A DNA stretch of 42,355 bases from Phycisphaerales bacterium. Lineage in GTDB: Bacteria; Planctomycetota; UBA1135; UBA2386. The stretch is taken from contig JADCJE010000044.1 in assembly GCA_020247305.1 (NCBI GenBank), positions 1 to 42,355 of the forward strand. Direction: 5' to 3'. This document shows, in pieces, positions 33,906 through 41,329 of the stretch. Made by a program: the position numbers and the translations under genes. Each line of letters begins with the position of its first letter. The stretch's first letter is position 1. Under the pieces are notes generated by a model, which saw only the letters and a program-made list of their open reading frames with translations, was not told the origin of the DNA and made no database searches.

Positions 33906-33937
33906 TCGCCGGCGGCCGGCCCCCGGCCGGCCGGCGA
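33906..33937 (+). terminator. Long GC hairpin between nadA and zwf
   Basis: TCGCCGGCGGCCGG (33906-33919) pairs with CCGGCCGGCCGGCGA (33923-33937) with one bulged base and a 3-base loop, 160 bases after the nadA stop and 80 bases before zwf. No T tract follows. It could end the nadA transcript or lie in the zwf leader. Apart from it, the 275-base gap shows nothing I recognise. Confidence 0.45.
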
Positions 33938-34019
33938 CGCCACGAGTGCCAGCAGCGAGCCGGACGCGACCAGGGATGCGGATCGCCCTCGCGTGCATCG
34001 CCCCGACCCGGGTGGCAAC

Positions 34020-35573
34020 ATGGGCCACCGCATGCCCAACCAACCGGCGATGGATCCGGCCCCGACCAGCAACCCGCTCGGCGACGAACTGCGCGGCGCG
34101 CGCACCGCCAAGCCCTGCGCGCTGGTGATCTTCGGCGCCACCGGCGACCTGACCAAGCGCAAGCTGGTGCCGTCGCTGATGGGCCTCGCCAAGGACGGCC
34201 TGCTGCCGCCGGGCTTCGCCGTGGTCGGCTTCGCCCGCCGCGCCTGGACCGATGCCGACTTCCGCCGCGAGCTCGCCGACGGCGTGCGCCAGTTCGGCCG
34301 GCCCGACACCATCGGGCACTTCGAGTCGCTGGCGGACGCCTTCTCGTTCCACCAGTCCGACTTCGGCGAGGCCGCCGGCTACGAAGCGCTGGCGGCGCGG
34401 CTCGACCAGCTCGACCGCGCGCGCGGCACTGCCGGCAACCGGCTGTTCTACCTCGCGACGCCGCCGAGCTCGTACTCGGCGATCCTGCAGAACCTCGCCG
34501 CGACCGGCCTGTCGAAGGAGAAGGACGGGCGCTTCGCGCGCGTCATCATCGAGAAGCCGTTCGGCCGCGACACGGCGACGGCGCAGGCGCTCAACGAGCA
34601 GGTGCGCGCGGCGTTCCGCGAGCGGCAGGTGTTCCGCATCGACCACTACCTCGGCAAGGAGACGGTCCAGAACATCCTCGCGCTGCGCTTCGCCAACGGC
34701 ATCTTCGAGCCGCTGTGGAACGAGAAGTTCGTCGACCACGTGCAGATCACCGTCGCCGAGTCGATCGGCGTCGGCTCGCGCGGCGGCTACTTCGAGGAGA
34801 GCGGGATCATCCGCGACATGATCCAGAACCACCTGATGCAGGTGCTGACGCTGGTCGCGATGGAGCCGCCCGCCGCGCTCACCGCCGACGCCGTGCGCGA
34901 CGAGAAGGTCAAGGTGCTGAAGGCGATCCGCAGCTTCAAGCCCGACGAGGTCGCGGCGGCGACGGTGCGCGCGCAGTACACGCGCGGCTCGTTCGGCGGC
35001 GAGGACGCCAAGGGCTATCGCGAGGAGGAGGGCGTCGCGCCGGAGTCGATGACCGAGACCTACGCGGCGGCGCGGCTGCAGGTCAACACGTGGCGCTGGG
35101 CCAACACGCCGTTCTTCCTGCGCTCGGCCAAGCGCCTGCCGCGGCGCGTCACCGAGGTGGCGATCCACTTCAAGCAGCCGCCGCAGCTGCTGTTCGAGGA
35201 CGGCAAGCCGCACCAGCCCAACGTGCTGCTGCTGCGCATCCAGCCCGACGAGGGCGTGGCCCTGCGCTTTGGCGCCAAGGTGCCCGGGCCGAACGTGCGC
35301 ATCCGCGACGTCCGCATGGACTTCCGCTACGGCACCGCGTTCGGCGGCGAGACCGCCGACGCGTACGAGCGCCTGCTGCTCGACGCCATGCTCGGCGACG
35401 GCACGCTGTTCGCGCGCGCCGACGAGGTCGAGGAAGCGTGGCGCATCGTCGACTCGATCGTCGCCGGCTGGAAGCAGTCCGGCGCGCGACCCGACGAGTA
35501 CGTCGCCGGCACCTGGGGCCCCGAACGCGCCGAGTCGCTGCTCGGCCCCGGCCGCGCGTGGAGGAAGCCGTGA
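34020..35573 (+). CDS. zwf: Glucose-6-phosphate 1-dehydrogenase
   Basis: This enzyme oxidises glucose 6-phosphate to 6-phosphogluconolactone, producing NADPH at the entry of the oxidative pentose phosphate pathway. The product is 517 residues, a usual length. The dinucleotide-binding motif is VIFGATGDLTKRKLVPSL, and IIEKPFGRD follows. The active-site signature is RIDHYLGKETVQN with its conserved Asp-His pair and Lys. The C-terminal domain contains VNTWRWANTPFFLRSAKRLPRR and FEDGKPHQPNVLLLRIQP-like segments and ends GTWGPERAESLL, as expected. ATGs at 34020, 34032 and 34050 are all in frame, so the exact start is uncertain by ten residues. The stop overlaps the GTG start of opcA as GTGA, indicating translational coupling. 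Confidence 0.95.
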   Translation: MGHRMPNQPAMDPAPTSNPLGDELRGARTAKPCALVIFGATGDLTKRKLVPSLMGLAKDGLLPPGFAVVGFARRAWTDADFRRELADGVRQFGRPDTIGHFESLADAFSFHQSDFGEAAGYEALAARLDQLDRARGTAGNRLFYLATPPSSYSAILQNLAATGLSKEKDGRFARVIIEKPFGRDTATAQALNEQVRAAFRERQVFRIDHYLGKETVQNILALRFANGIFEPLWNEKFVDHVQITVAESIGVGSRGGYFEESGIIRDMIQNHLMQVLTLVAMEPPAALTADAVRDEKVKVLKAIRSFKPDEVAAATVRAQYTRGSFGGEDAKGYREEEGVAPESMTETYAAARLQVNTWRWANTPFFLRSAKRLPRRVTEVAIHFKQPPQLLFEDGKPHQPNVLLLRIQPDEGVALRFGAKVPGPNVRIRDVRMDFRYGTAFGGETADAYERLLLDAMLGDGTLFARADEVEEAWRIVDSIVAGWKQSGARPDEYVAGTWGPERAESLLGPGRAWRKP

Positions 35574-36511
35574 GCGGACCGGCGCTGCTGCGCACCGCGC
35601 CGGTGCACGCCGAGTGGAAGCGCATCCCCGAGGCGCTGCGGTCGCTTTGGCGCGCCTGCCTGCCCGACCAGCAGGGCGCCGACGTGGCGCGCTCGCTGGC
35701 GATCAACTTCGTCGCCGTCGCCGCCGCCGCCGAGGAGGATGCGCTGCGCGAGACCGTCGACAAGCTGGTGCGCCGCACGCCGTGCCGCGCCTTCCTGCTG
35801 CTGCTCGACCCGGCGGCGCGGCCGGGCACGGCGACGCTGGCCGCGACCACGCGCACGCACGGGGCGCTGCGCGACATCGTGCTGGAGGAGATCGCGGTCC
35901 GACTGCCGGCGTCGGCGATGCCGCAGATCACCGGCCTCGTGCGGCCGCTGCTCGAGAACGACCTGCCCAACCACCTCTACTGGGCGACGCGCCTGCCGGC
36001 CGACGAGTCGACCCTCGACGCGTTGGCGTCGATGTGCGACCACCTGATCGTCGACAGCAAGCGCTTCGGCGCGGTCGCCCGCGAACTCGACGCCGTCCAG
36101 CAGCGCCGGCGGCGCGGCCACCGCGTCACCGACCTGACGTGGCTGCGGCTGCGGCCGTGGCGGCGCGCGCTCGCCGAGGCCTTCGACCGCTTCCCGTGGC
36201 AGCCCGGCGCGCCGGTGACGGGCACGATCCGGCACGGCGGCAACGGGCTGGCGGCGGCGCAACTGCTCGCCAACTGGCTGCAAGCGCGCACCCAGGCCAA
36301 GGTGGCGCTCGACCCGACCGGCGGCCCGACGGCGCTGTGCCCCGAGCGCGTCGCGCTCGCGGTCGCCGGCTGCGACATCGAGCTGACGACGGGCGGGCCG
36401 CAGGTGCGCGTGTCGGTGTCGACGCCGGAGCGCTGCGACCTGCCGTTCCACGTGCCGCAGTCGCGCGGCACCGATGGCGACCTCGTCGGCGCCGCCGTCG
36501 ACCTCGGCTGA
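35570..36511 (+). CDS. opcA: Glucose-6-phosphate dehydrogenase assembly protein OpcA
   Basis: OpcA promotes assembly and activity of glucose-6-phosphate dehydrogenase; in cyanobacteria it is a redox-responsive activator. The 313-residue product shows the family pattern. These include an N-terminal region with LAINFVAVA, VDKLVRRTPCRAFLLLLDP, and the conserved VRPLLENDLPNHLYWATRLPADE followed by LIVDSKRF. Next come DLTWLRLRPWRRALAEAFD and a C-terminal beta part. GTG 35570 overlaps the zwf stop; a second GTG at 35558 is 4 codons upstream. Two Cys residues are present in the first half and others near the C-terminus, but whether they act as redox switches is not visible. Its coupling to zwf supports the assignment. 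Confidence 0.9.
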   Translation: MSGPALLRTAPVHAEWKRIPEALRSLWRACLPDQQGADVARSLAINFVAVAAAAEEDALRETVDKLVRRTPCRAFLLLLDPAARPGTATLAATTRTHGALRDIVLEEIAVRLPASAMPQITGLVRPLLENDLPNHLYWATRLPADESTLDALASMCDHLIVDSKRFGAVARELDAVQQRRRRGHRVTDLTWLRLRPWRRALAEAFDRFPWQPGAPVTGTIRHGGNGLAAAQLLANWLQARTQAKVALDPTGGPTALCPERVALAVAGCDIELTTGGPQVRVSVSTPERCDLPFHVPQSRGTDGDLVGAAVDLG

Positions 36512-36552
36512 TCACGCGCCGGGCTCTCAGGCCCGCGGCGGCGCGCCCGCGC

Positions 36553-37779
36553 TCACTTGCCGGGCTGGCTCGGCGTGCCGTGGCCGTGCGCCGACGCGGC
36601 GTGGCCGGCCTGCGGCGCGCCGCCGCGCAGGCTCTTCGGCAGCTCGCCCGGGTGCCAGCCGATCAACGCGAACATGGCGAAGAAGCCGAGGAAGTACCCG
36701 ACCGCGACGTGCCAGCCGTTGACCAGCCAGTTCTTCGCCGACTTCGCCTCGGGGAACAGACCGGAGATGGCGACGCCGGCCGAACTGCCGAACCACAGCA
36801 TCGAGCCGCCGTAGCCGACGCAGAAGGCGAGGAAGCCCCAGTCGTAGCCGCCCTGCTTGAGCGCCAGCGCGGTCAGCGGGATGTTGTCGAAGAACGCCGA
36901 CACCACGCCGAGCCCGAGCGCCGTCCACGGCGTCGCCTCCGGCAGGTCGCCGACCGGCATCATCGACGCCGACAGCACGAGGCTCAGCAGGAAGCACGCG
37001 CCGAGCGCGGCGGGCGGCACGACCTTGAGGTCGGGCCAACGCAGCAATGCGCCGACCGCGATCGCGCCCCAGACGCCGTACGCCGGCATGCCCCACTTGA
37101 GGTTGGCGAAGATCGCACCGACGAGGATCAGCAGCACGACGCCGAGGCTGCGGAGGTCGACCGGCTTGTGCTCGCCGTGGCCCCGCACCAGCGGCTGCAG
37201 CGCCGTCTGCTGGCGCGCCGCGAAGAAGCCGAAGAACGCGACCGCGACGACCGCGCCCAGCGCCGCCTCGGCGACCGACAGCGGCGAGATCTCCTCCAGC
37301 CAGATCATCGTCGTCGTGGTGTCGCCGACGACCGACCCAGCGCCGCCGGCGTTGCTCGCGGCGACGATGGCGGCGAGGTAGCCGATGTGGACCTTGCGCT
37401 GGAACAGCGTGATCGCGGCAGCGCCGCCGATCAGCGCCGCGGCGATGTTGTCGAGCACCGACGACATCACGGCGATCAGGACCAGCAGCAGGAAGGCGCC
37501 CATGCGGCCCGCCGGCAGCACCTCGGTCAGCTTCTCGGCGAGGTTGCTGCGCTCGAAGTAGTTGGCCAGCACTGCGAAGCCGAGCAGCAGGCCGCCGAGG
37601 TTGACGATCGTCCGGGCCTCGTGGTGCAGGTGCGCGCCGAGGTCGAACGGCGTCATCGTCAGCTTGACGAGGAGCACGCAGCCGAGCCCGCCGAGCGCGA
37701 TCGGGAGCGCCAGCTTGTGGAACTTCGCGATGCCGAGCAGCGTCGCGGCGAACAGTCCGAACAGCAGGTAGGTGGTCAA
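36553..37779 (-). CDS. Ion-transporter-superfamily carrier (NhaD/SLC13-like)
   Basis: A 408-residue integral membrane protein with about ten hydrophobic segments. It has the two re-entrant-type motifs of the IT superfamily, which includes NhaD Na+/H+ antiporters, ArsB and citrate or dicarboxylate carriers. MSSVLDNIAAALIGG and AASNAGGAGSVVGDTTTTMIW lie in the first half, and VSAFFDNIPLTALALKQGG and GGSMLWFGSSAGVAI in the second half. The paired DN motifs and the GDTTTTMIW segment are closest to NhaD. The hydrophilic C-terminal tail is His/Gly-rich (AGHAASAHGHGTPSQ) and may bind metal. The ATG at 37779 gives a membrane start MTTYLLFGLFAATLLG. Substrate is uncertain: sodium/proton exchange is more likely than organic acids. 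It shares direction with the two genes upstream but is separated by hairpins. Confidence 0.75.
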   Translation of the reverse strand: MTTYLLFGLFAATLLGIAKFHKLALPIALGGLGCVLLVKLTMTPFDLGAHLHHEARTIVNLGGLLLGFAVLANYFERSNLAEKLTEVLPAGRMGAFLLLVLIAVMSSVLDNIAAALIGGAAAITLFQRKVHIGYLAAIVAASNAGGAGSVVGDTTTTMIWLEEISPLSVAEAALGAVVAVAFFGFFAARQQTALQPLVRGHGEHKPVDLRSLGVVLLILVGAIFANLKWGMPAYGVWGAIAVGALLRWPDLKVVPPAALGACFLLSLVLSASMMPVGDLPEATPWTALGLGVVSAFFDNIPLTALALKQGGYDWGFLAFCVGYGGSMLWFGSSAGVAISGLFPEAKSAKNWLVNGWHVAVGYFLGFFAMFALIGWHPGELPKSLRGGAPQAGHAASAHGHGTPSQPGK

Positions 37780-37812
37780 GGTCTCGCTCGCAGGGAAGCG
37801 CCGGTCGACCGG

Positions 37813-37832
37813 CGGCGCCGGAAGCGGCGCCG
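37813..37832 (-). other. Hairpin in the carrier leader
   Basis: CGGCGCCG-GAAG-CGGCGCCG forms a perfect 8-bp stem with a 4-base loop, 34 bases upstream of the carrier ATG. It may be a leader structure or part of a terminator pair with the stem at 37904-37925. Confidence 0.35.
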
Positions 37833-37903
37833 TCTACTCCATCGGCTGAGGGGTCCAGCCCATTGGAGACGACCCCATCGCGAAAACGAAGTGCCGACCG
37901 CAT

Positions 37904-37925
37904 GGCGTCAACGTGTTTTGACGCC
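37904..37925 (-). terminator. 8-bp hairpin after the EEP-family gene
   Basis: GGCGTCAA (37904-37911) pairs with TTGACGCC (37918-37925) around a 6-base loop, 24 bases beyond the stop of the minus-strand nuclease gene. Position fits a terminator for the antiporter-nuclease unit, though a T run is absent on the minus strand. Confidence 0.5.
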
Positions 37926-37948
37926 CCCCCCTGCGAAAACCGGCCCGG

Positions 37949-39151
37949 TCAGGGCGCGACGACGTCGACCCAGACGAGGCGATGGTCCGACGCCGTCGCC
38001 AGCCCAGCGCCCGGCTCGCGCTCCGCTGGCCAGAAGACCTCCCCCTGCACCGTGCGCAGCGACCGCGACGGCAGCACGTAGTCGACGCGCAGGTTGCCCG
38101 GTCCCACGCCGACCGCGTCCTCGAAGTCGCCGGTGTCGAGGCTGGCGTCGCCGCCGTGCGTGGCATTGCTGCCGAACTGCTTCCGGCTCCACTCGACGCC
38201 GCCGCTGCTGCGCGGCTGGGGATCGAATACGCGCGCATGGCCGAGCAGCGCCGCCAACGCCTCGCGCCGGCTGTCGCCGTCGACCGGATCGCAGTTGAGG
38301 TCGCCGAGCACGACGAAGTGCGCGCCGTCGGGAAGACCGCCCGCCGTGCCGGCGTCGTCGACGATCCACTCGCCCTTGCCGGGCGTCAGGTAGTCGACCC
38401 AGAAGCGGACCTCGTCGTGGTTGCGGCGGCCGTTGCGGTCCTCGGGCCCGTCGAACGCCGGCGGCGTCGGATGCGCGCACAGCGCGTGCACGATCTGCGC
38501 GCCGACGCCGATCGGCACGTCCCAGTGGCTCTTGCTCGACAGCCGCAGCTGCGCCCACGTCGCGTCGTCGTAGTAGCCATCGGGCCGCAGCGCGCCGGGC
38601 ATCGCCGACCACGGCAGCGCGCGGAACGTGCGCGCGCGGTCGGCGAGGATCGGATGGCGCGACAGCAGCGCCATGCCGTACTGGCCGGGGAAGGCGCCGT
38701 AGCCGTGCGCGTCGCCAGGGCCGTCGCTGCGGCCGTCGCGATCGAGGTCGCGCCCCGTCGGCTCGCCGGTGTTGCTCGGCGCGACGAAGGTGAACTCGTA
38801 GCGGATCGGCGTGAGGCCCTGCTGGCTGACCGCGAGGTACTCGTCGGCAAACGCCTTCGCCGCAGCGCCGGCGTCGTCGTGGTCGAGTTCGCACAGCAGC
38901 AGCACGTCCGGCTGCGCGCGCTGCACGATCGCGGCGAGGCGTTTGCCGGCCTCGCTGCCGCCGCCGCGCAGTTCCTGCAGCAGGGCGCCGGCGGTCGGGC
39001 GGTTGAGCGCGACGTTGAACGCCGCGAAGCGCACGACCTGCACCGGCTCGCGTGCGCGCCGCTCGTAGAACGACAACGCCAGCGGCACGCTGAGCAGCAG
39101 GCAGACGATCGACCAGAGCGTGTAGTTGGGAGCCTTCCTGACGGCGGCCAT
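37949..39151 (-). CDS. Endonuclease/exonuclease/phosphatase-fold protein, membrane-anchored
   Basis: A 400-residue member of the EEP (DNase I-like) superfamily. An N-terminal hydrophobic segment (YTLWSIVCLLLSVPLALSFY) suggests export or anchoring, so the active domain probably faces the periplasm. Catalytic landmarks are present in order: VVRFAAFNVALNR (first Asn), LLLCELDH (metal-binding Glu), PGQYGMALLSRHPI, VVLGDLNCDP (Asp-x-Asn), RVDYVLPS and ATASDHRLVWVDV (final Asp-His). The middle region carries DLDRDGRSDGPGDAHGYG, an acidic insertion like those in secreted alkaline-phosphatase-linked EEP proteins. Substrate may be a nucleic acid, a phospholipid or an inositol phosphate. The start codon lies 4 bases after the upstream antiporter gene's stop, so the two genes are coupled. 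Confidence 0.8.
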   Translation of the reverse strand: MAAVRKAPNYTLWSIVCLLLSVPLALSFYERRAREPVQVVRFAAFNVALNRPTAGALLQELRGGGSEAGKRLAAIVQRAQPDVLLLCELDHDDAGAAAKAFADEYLAVSQQGLTPIRYEFTFVAPSNTGEPTGRDLDRDGRSDGPGDAHGYGAFPGQYGMALLSRHPILADRARTFRALPWSAMPGALRPDGYYDDATWAQLRLSSKSHWDVPIGVGAQIVHALCAHPTPPAFDGPEDRNGRRNHDEVRFWVDYLTPGKGEWIVDDAGTAGGLPDGAHFVVLGDLNCDPVDGDSRREALAALLGHARVFDPQPRSSGGVEWSRKQFGSNATHGGDASLDTGDFEDAVGVGPGNLRVDYVLPSRSLRTVQGEVFWPAEREPGAGLATASDHRLVWVDVVAP

Positions 39152-39155
39152 GCGC

Positions 39156-41189
39156 TCAGCCTACCCGGCACGGGTCGGCGAACATCGCCGCGGCGTCGGT
39201 GAGGCGGGCCTTGGGACCGATCACTACTACCGCGTCGCCGGGCGCGAGCACCGTGTCGGGCGTGATCGCGCCGAGGTTCTGGCCGCCGCGTCGCACGGCG
39301 ACGACGCTGCAGCCGGTGCGGCGGCGGATGCCGACCTCGGCGAGCGAGCGATGCAGGCAGTCCGCCGCCGGCTGCACGCGGAAGACCGCGAAGCCGATGC
39401 CGGGCACGAACTCGGCCAGCTGCGCGGCCTCGCCGGCGGCGACCTCGGCCAGCCGTTCGCCGCCGGCGCGGGCGCGCACGCCGCGGACCTGCCGGCCGAT
39501 CTCGTCGTCGGCGACGAGGAAGCGCCGCAGCGTGCGCACCAGCATCTCGACCGAGGCCTCCAGTTCCTGCGGCACGACGTCGTTGGCGCCGGCGCGGCGC
39601 AGGCCGTCGGCCTCGGCGGTGTACGTCGAGCGCGCCAGCACGTGCAGGTCCGGCGCCAGCTGCCGCGCCAGCTGCGCGGTGCGGCTGGTCGCGGCGGCGT
39701 CGTTGACCGCGAGCACCAGCATCTGCGCGCTCTGCACCCCGAGCGCCTCCAGCGCGTGCTGGCGCGTGCAGTCGGCGAGCACGATCGGCGTGCCCTGCTG
39801 CTTCTCGGCCTTGACCGTCTCGGCGTTCATCTCGGCGACGACGTAGGGCACGCCGGCCGCCCGCAGGCCCGCCGCGATCGTGCGGCCAGTCGGGCCAAAG
39901 CCGACGACGATCGCGTGCTCGCGCGTGGGGATGGCGGCGTGATGACCGCCGGCCGAGTCGCCGTGGCCGGCCGCCCCACCGCCAGCCGCGCCACCGGCCG
40001 CCGCCGGCGCCGCGTCGCGCGCGCGCGCCGCCAGCCGCTTGCCGAGCGCGTACAGCAGCGGCGTCACCGCGATCGACAGCACGGCGACGACCAGGAACAC
40101 GCGTTCGAGGTCGCCGGCGAGCAGTTCCTTGTTCTTCTGCTTGGCGAGCTGCACCAGCACGAACGAGAACTCGCCGACCTGCGCCGCGGTCAGCGCCGCG
40201 CGCAGCTGCACCCAGCGCGGCTGGCCGAGCCGCCCGACAGCGAACGCCATCAGCACGGCCTTGCCGACGAGCACCGCGGCGAGGCCGACGCCGACCGCGA
40301 GCGGCCGCTCGGCGACGACGCCGGCGTCGAACAGCATGCCGATCGAGACGAAGAACAGGCTGGCGAAGGCGTCGCGGAACGGCTCGGTCTCGGCCGCGGC
40401 CTGGCTGTGGTGGTCGGAGTCGGCGAGCAGCACGCCGGCGAGGAACGCGCCGAGCGCGAGCGACAGTTCCAGCGCGGCGGTGACGGCGGCGAGCGACAGG
40501 CACCACGTCGCCAGGAACAGCACGAACAGCTCGCGGTTGCGCGTGCGTGCGACCAACCGCACCAGCGGCCCGACCAGCAAACGCGCCGCGACCAGCACGG
40601 CGGCGAACAGGCCGAGGTTGGCGAGCGACCGCAGCGGCGAGGCTGCTTCGCCGCCGCCGCCGACGACGAACGGCAGCAGCAGGATCATCGGCACGACCGC
40701 GAGGTCCTGCGCGATCATCACACCGAGCACCGCGCGGCCGTGCGGCGCCGCCAGTTCGCCCTGGTCGACCAGGATCTTGGTCGCCGCCGCCGTGCTCGAC
40801 AGCGCGATCAGGAAGCCCAGCAGCGCGCCGAGCTGCCACGAGGCGCCGAAGGCCATCGCCACGGCGGCGGTCGCCGCGATCGTGCCGACGATCTGCAGGC
40901 CGCCGCCGACGAAGATGGCGCGGCGCAGGCGCTGGATCTGCCCGAGCGGCACCTCCAGGCCGACCGCGAACAGCAGCACCACGACGCCGACCTCGGCGAG
41001 GTTCTCGACCATCGCTTCGTGCTGCACGAGGCCGATGGCGTTGGGTCCGACGAGCACGCCGGCGACCAGGAAGCCGACGATCGGCGGCAACCGGAAGCGG
41101 TGGAACGTGACCGCGACGCCGACGCACAGCGCGAACAGCAGCGCGAGTTCGAGCAGGGCGCCCTGGAGTTCGTTCGTCGAGAGGAGCAC
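39156..41189 (-). CDS. KefB/KefC-type monovalent cation:proton antiporter with RCK domains
   Basis: A 677-residue CPA2-family membrane protein. The N-terminal ~385 residues form about twelve membrane segments with family motifs FLVAGVLVGPNAIGLV, LLFAVGLEVPLGQI, ALSSTAAATKILVDQGE, GVMIAQDLAVVPMILLL, GAFLAGVLLADSDHH and FASLFFVSIGMLFD. A Gly/Ala/His-rich linker follows. The cytoplasmic TrkA-N/RCK domain begins IVVGFGPTGRTIAAGL, a Rossmann NAD-binding motif, and continues VVAEMNAETVKA and LADCTRQHALEALGV. A TrkA-C domain (about 600-670: GCSVVAVRRGGQNLGAITPDTVLAPGDAVVVIG) ends the protein. It probably exports K+ or Na+ in exchange for protons under nucleotide control. GTG 41189 is preferred over TTG 41231. 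The glutathione-specific residues of E. coli KefC cannot be assumed. Confidence 0.88.
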   Translation of the reverse strand: MLLSTNELQGALLELALLFALCVGVAVTFHRFRLPPIVGFLVAGVLVGPNAIGLVQHEAMVENLAEVGVVVLLFAVGLEVPLGQIQRLRRAIFVGGGLQIVGTIAATAAVAMAFGASWQLGALLGFLIALSSTAAATKILVDQGELAAPHGRAVLGVMIAQDLAVVPMILLLPFVVGGGGEAASPLRSLANLGLFAAVLVAARLLVGPLVRLVARTRNRELFVLFLATWCLSLAAVTAALELSLALGAFLAGVLLADSDHHSQAAAETEPFRDAFASLFFVSIGMLFDAGVVAERPLAVGVGLAAVLVGKAVLMAFAVGRLGQPRWVQLRAALTAAQVGEFSFVLVQLAKQKNKELLAGDLERVFLVVAVLSIAVTPLLYALGKRLAARARDAAPAAAGGAAGGGAAGHGDSAGGHHAAIPTREHAIVVGFGPTGRTIAAGLRAAGVPYVVAEMNAETVKAEKQQGTPIVLADCTRQHALEALGVQSAQMLVLAVNDAAATSRTAQLARQLAPDLHVLARSTYTAEADGLRRAGANDVVPQELEASVEMLVRTLRRFLVADDEIGRQVRGVRARAGGERLAEVAAGEAAQLAEFVPGIGFAVFRVQPAADCLHRSLAEVGIRRRTGCSVVAVRRGGQNLGAITPDTVLAPGDAVVVIGPKARLTDAAAMFADPCRVG

Positions 41190-41329
41190 GCGCCGTTGGT
41201 AGCCGGGCGCCGCCGGGAAGCCAAGGAACAACGCCGGGCAGCGGACGGCTGGGCGGCCCGCACCGCCGCCGCCCGCCGCCGCCGGCCGCGCCTTGCGCCG
41301 CCCGCCCCGCCGGGCACCATGCTCGCCCC

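Noticed and set aside
37780..37948. Small gene between the carrier and the EEP-family gene
   Set aside because: No start with coding-like continuation; the region is occupied by two hairpins.
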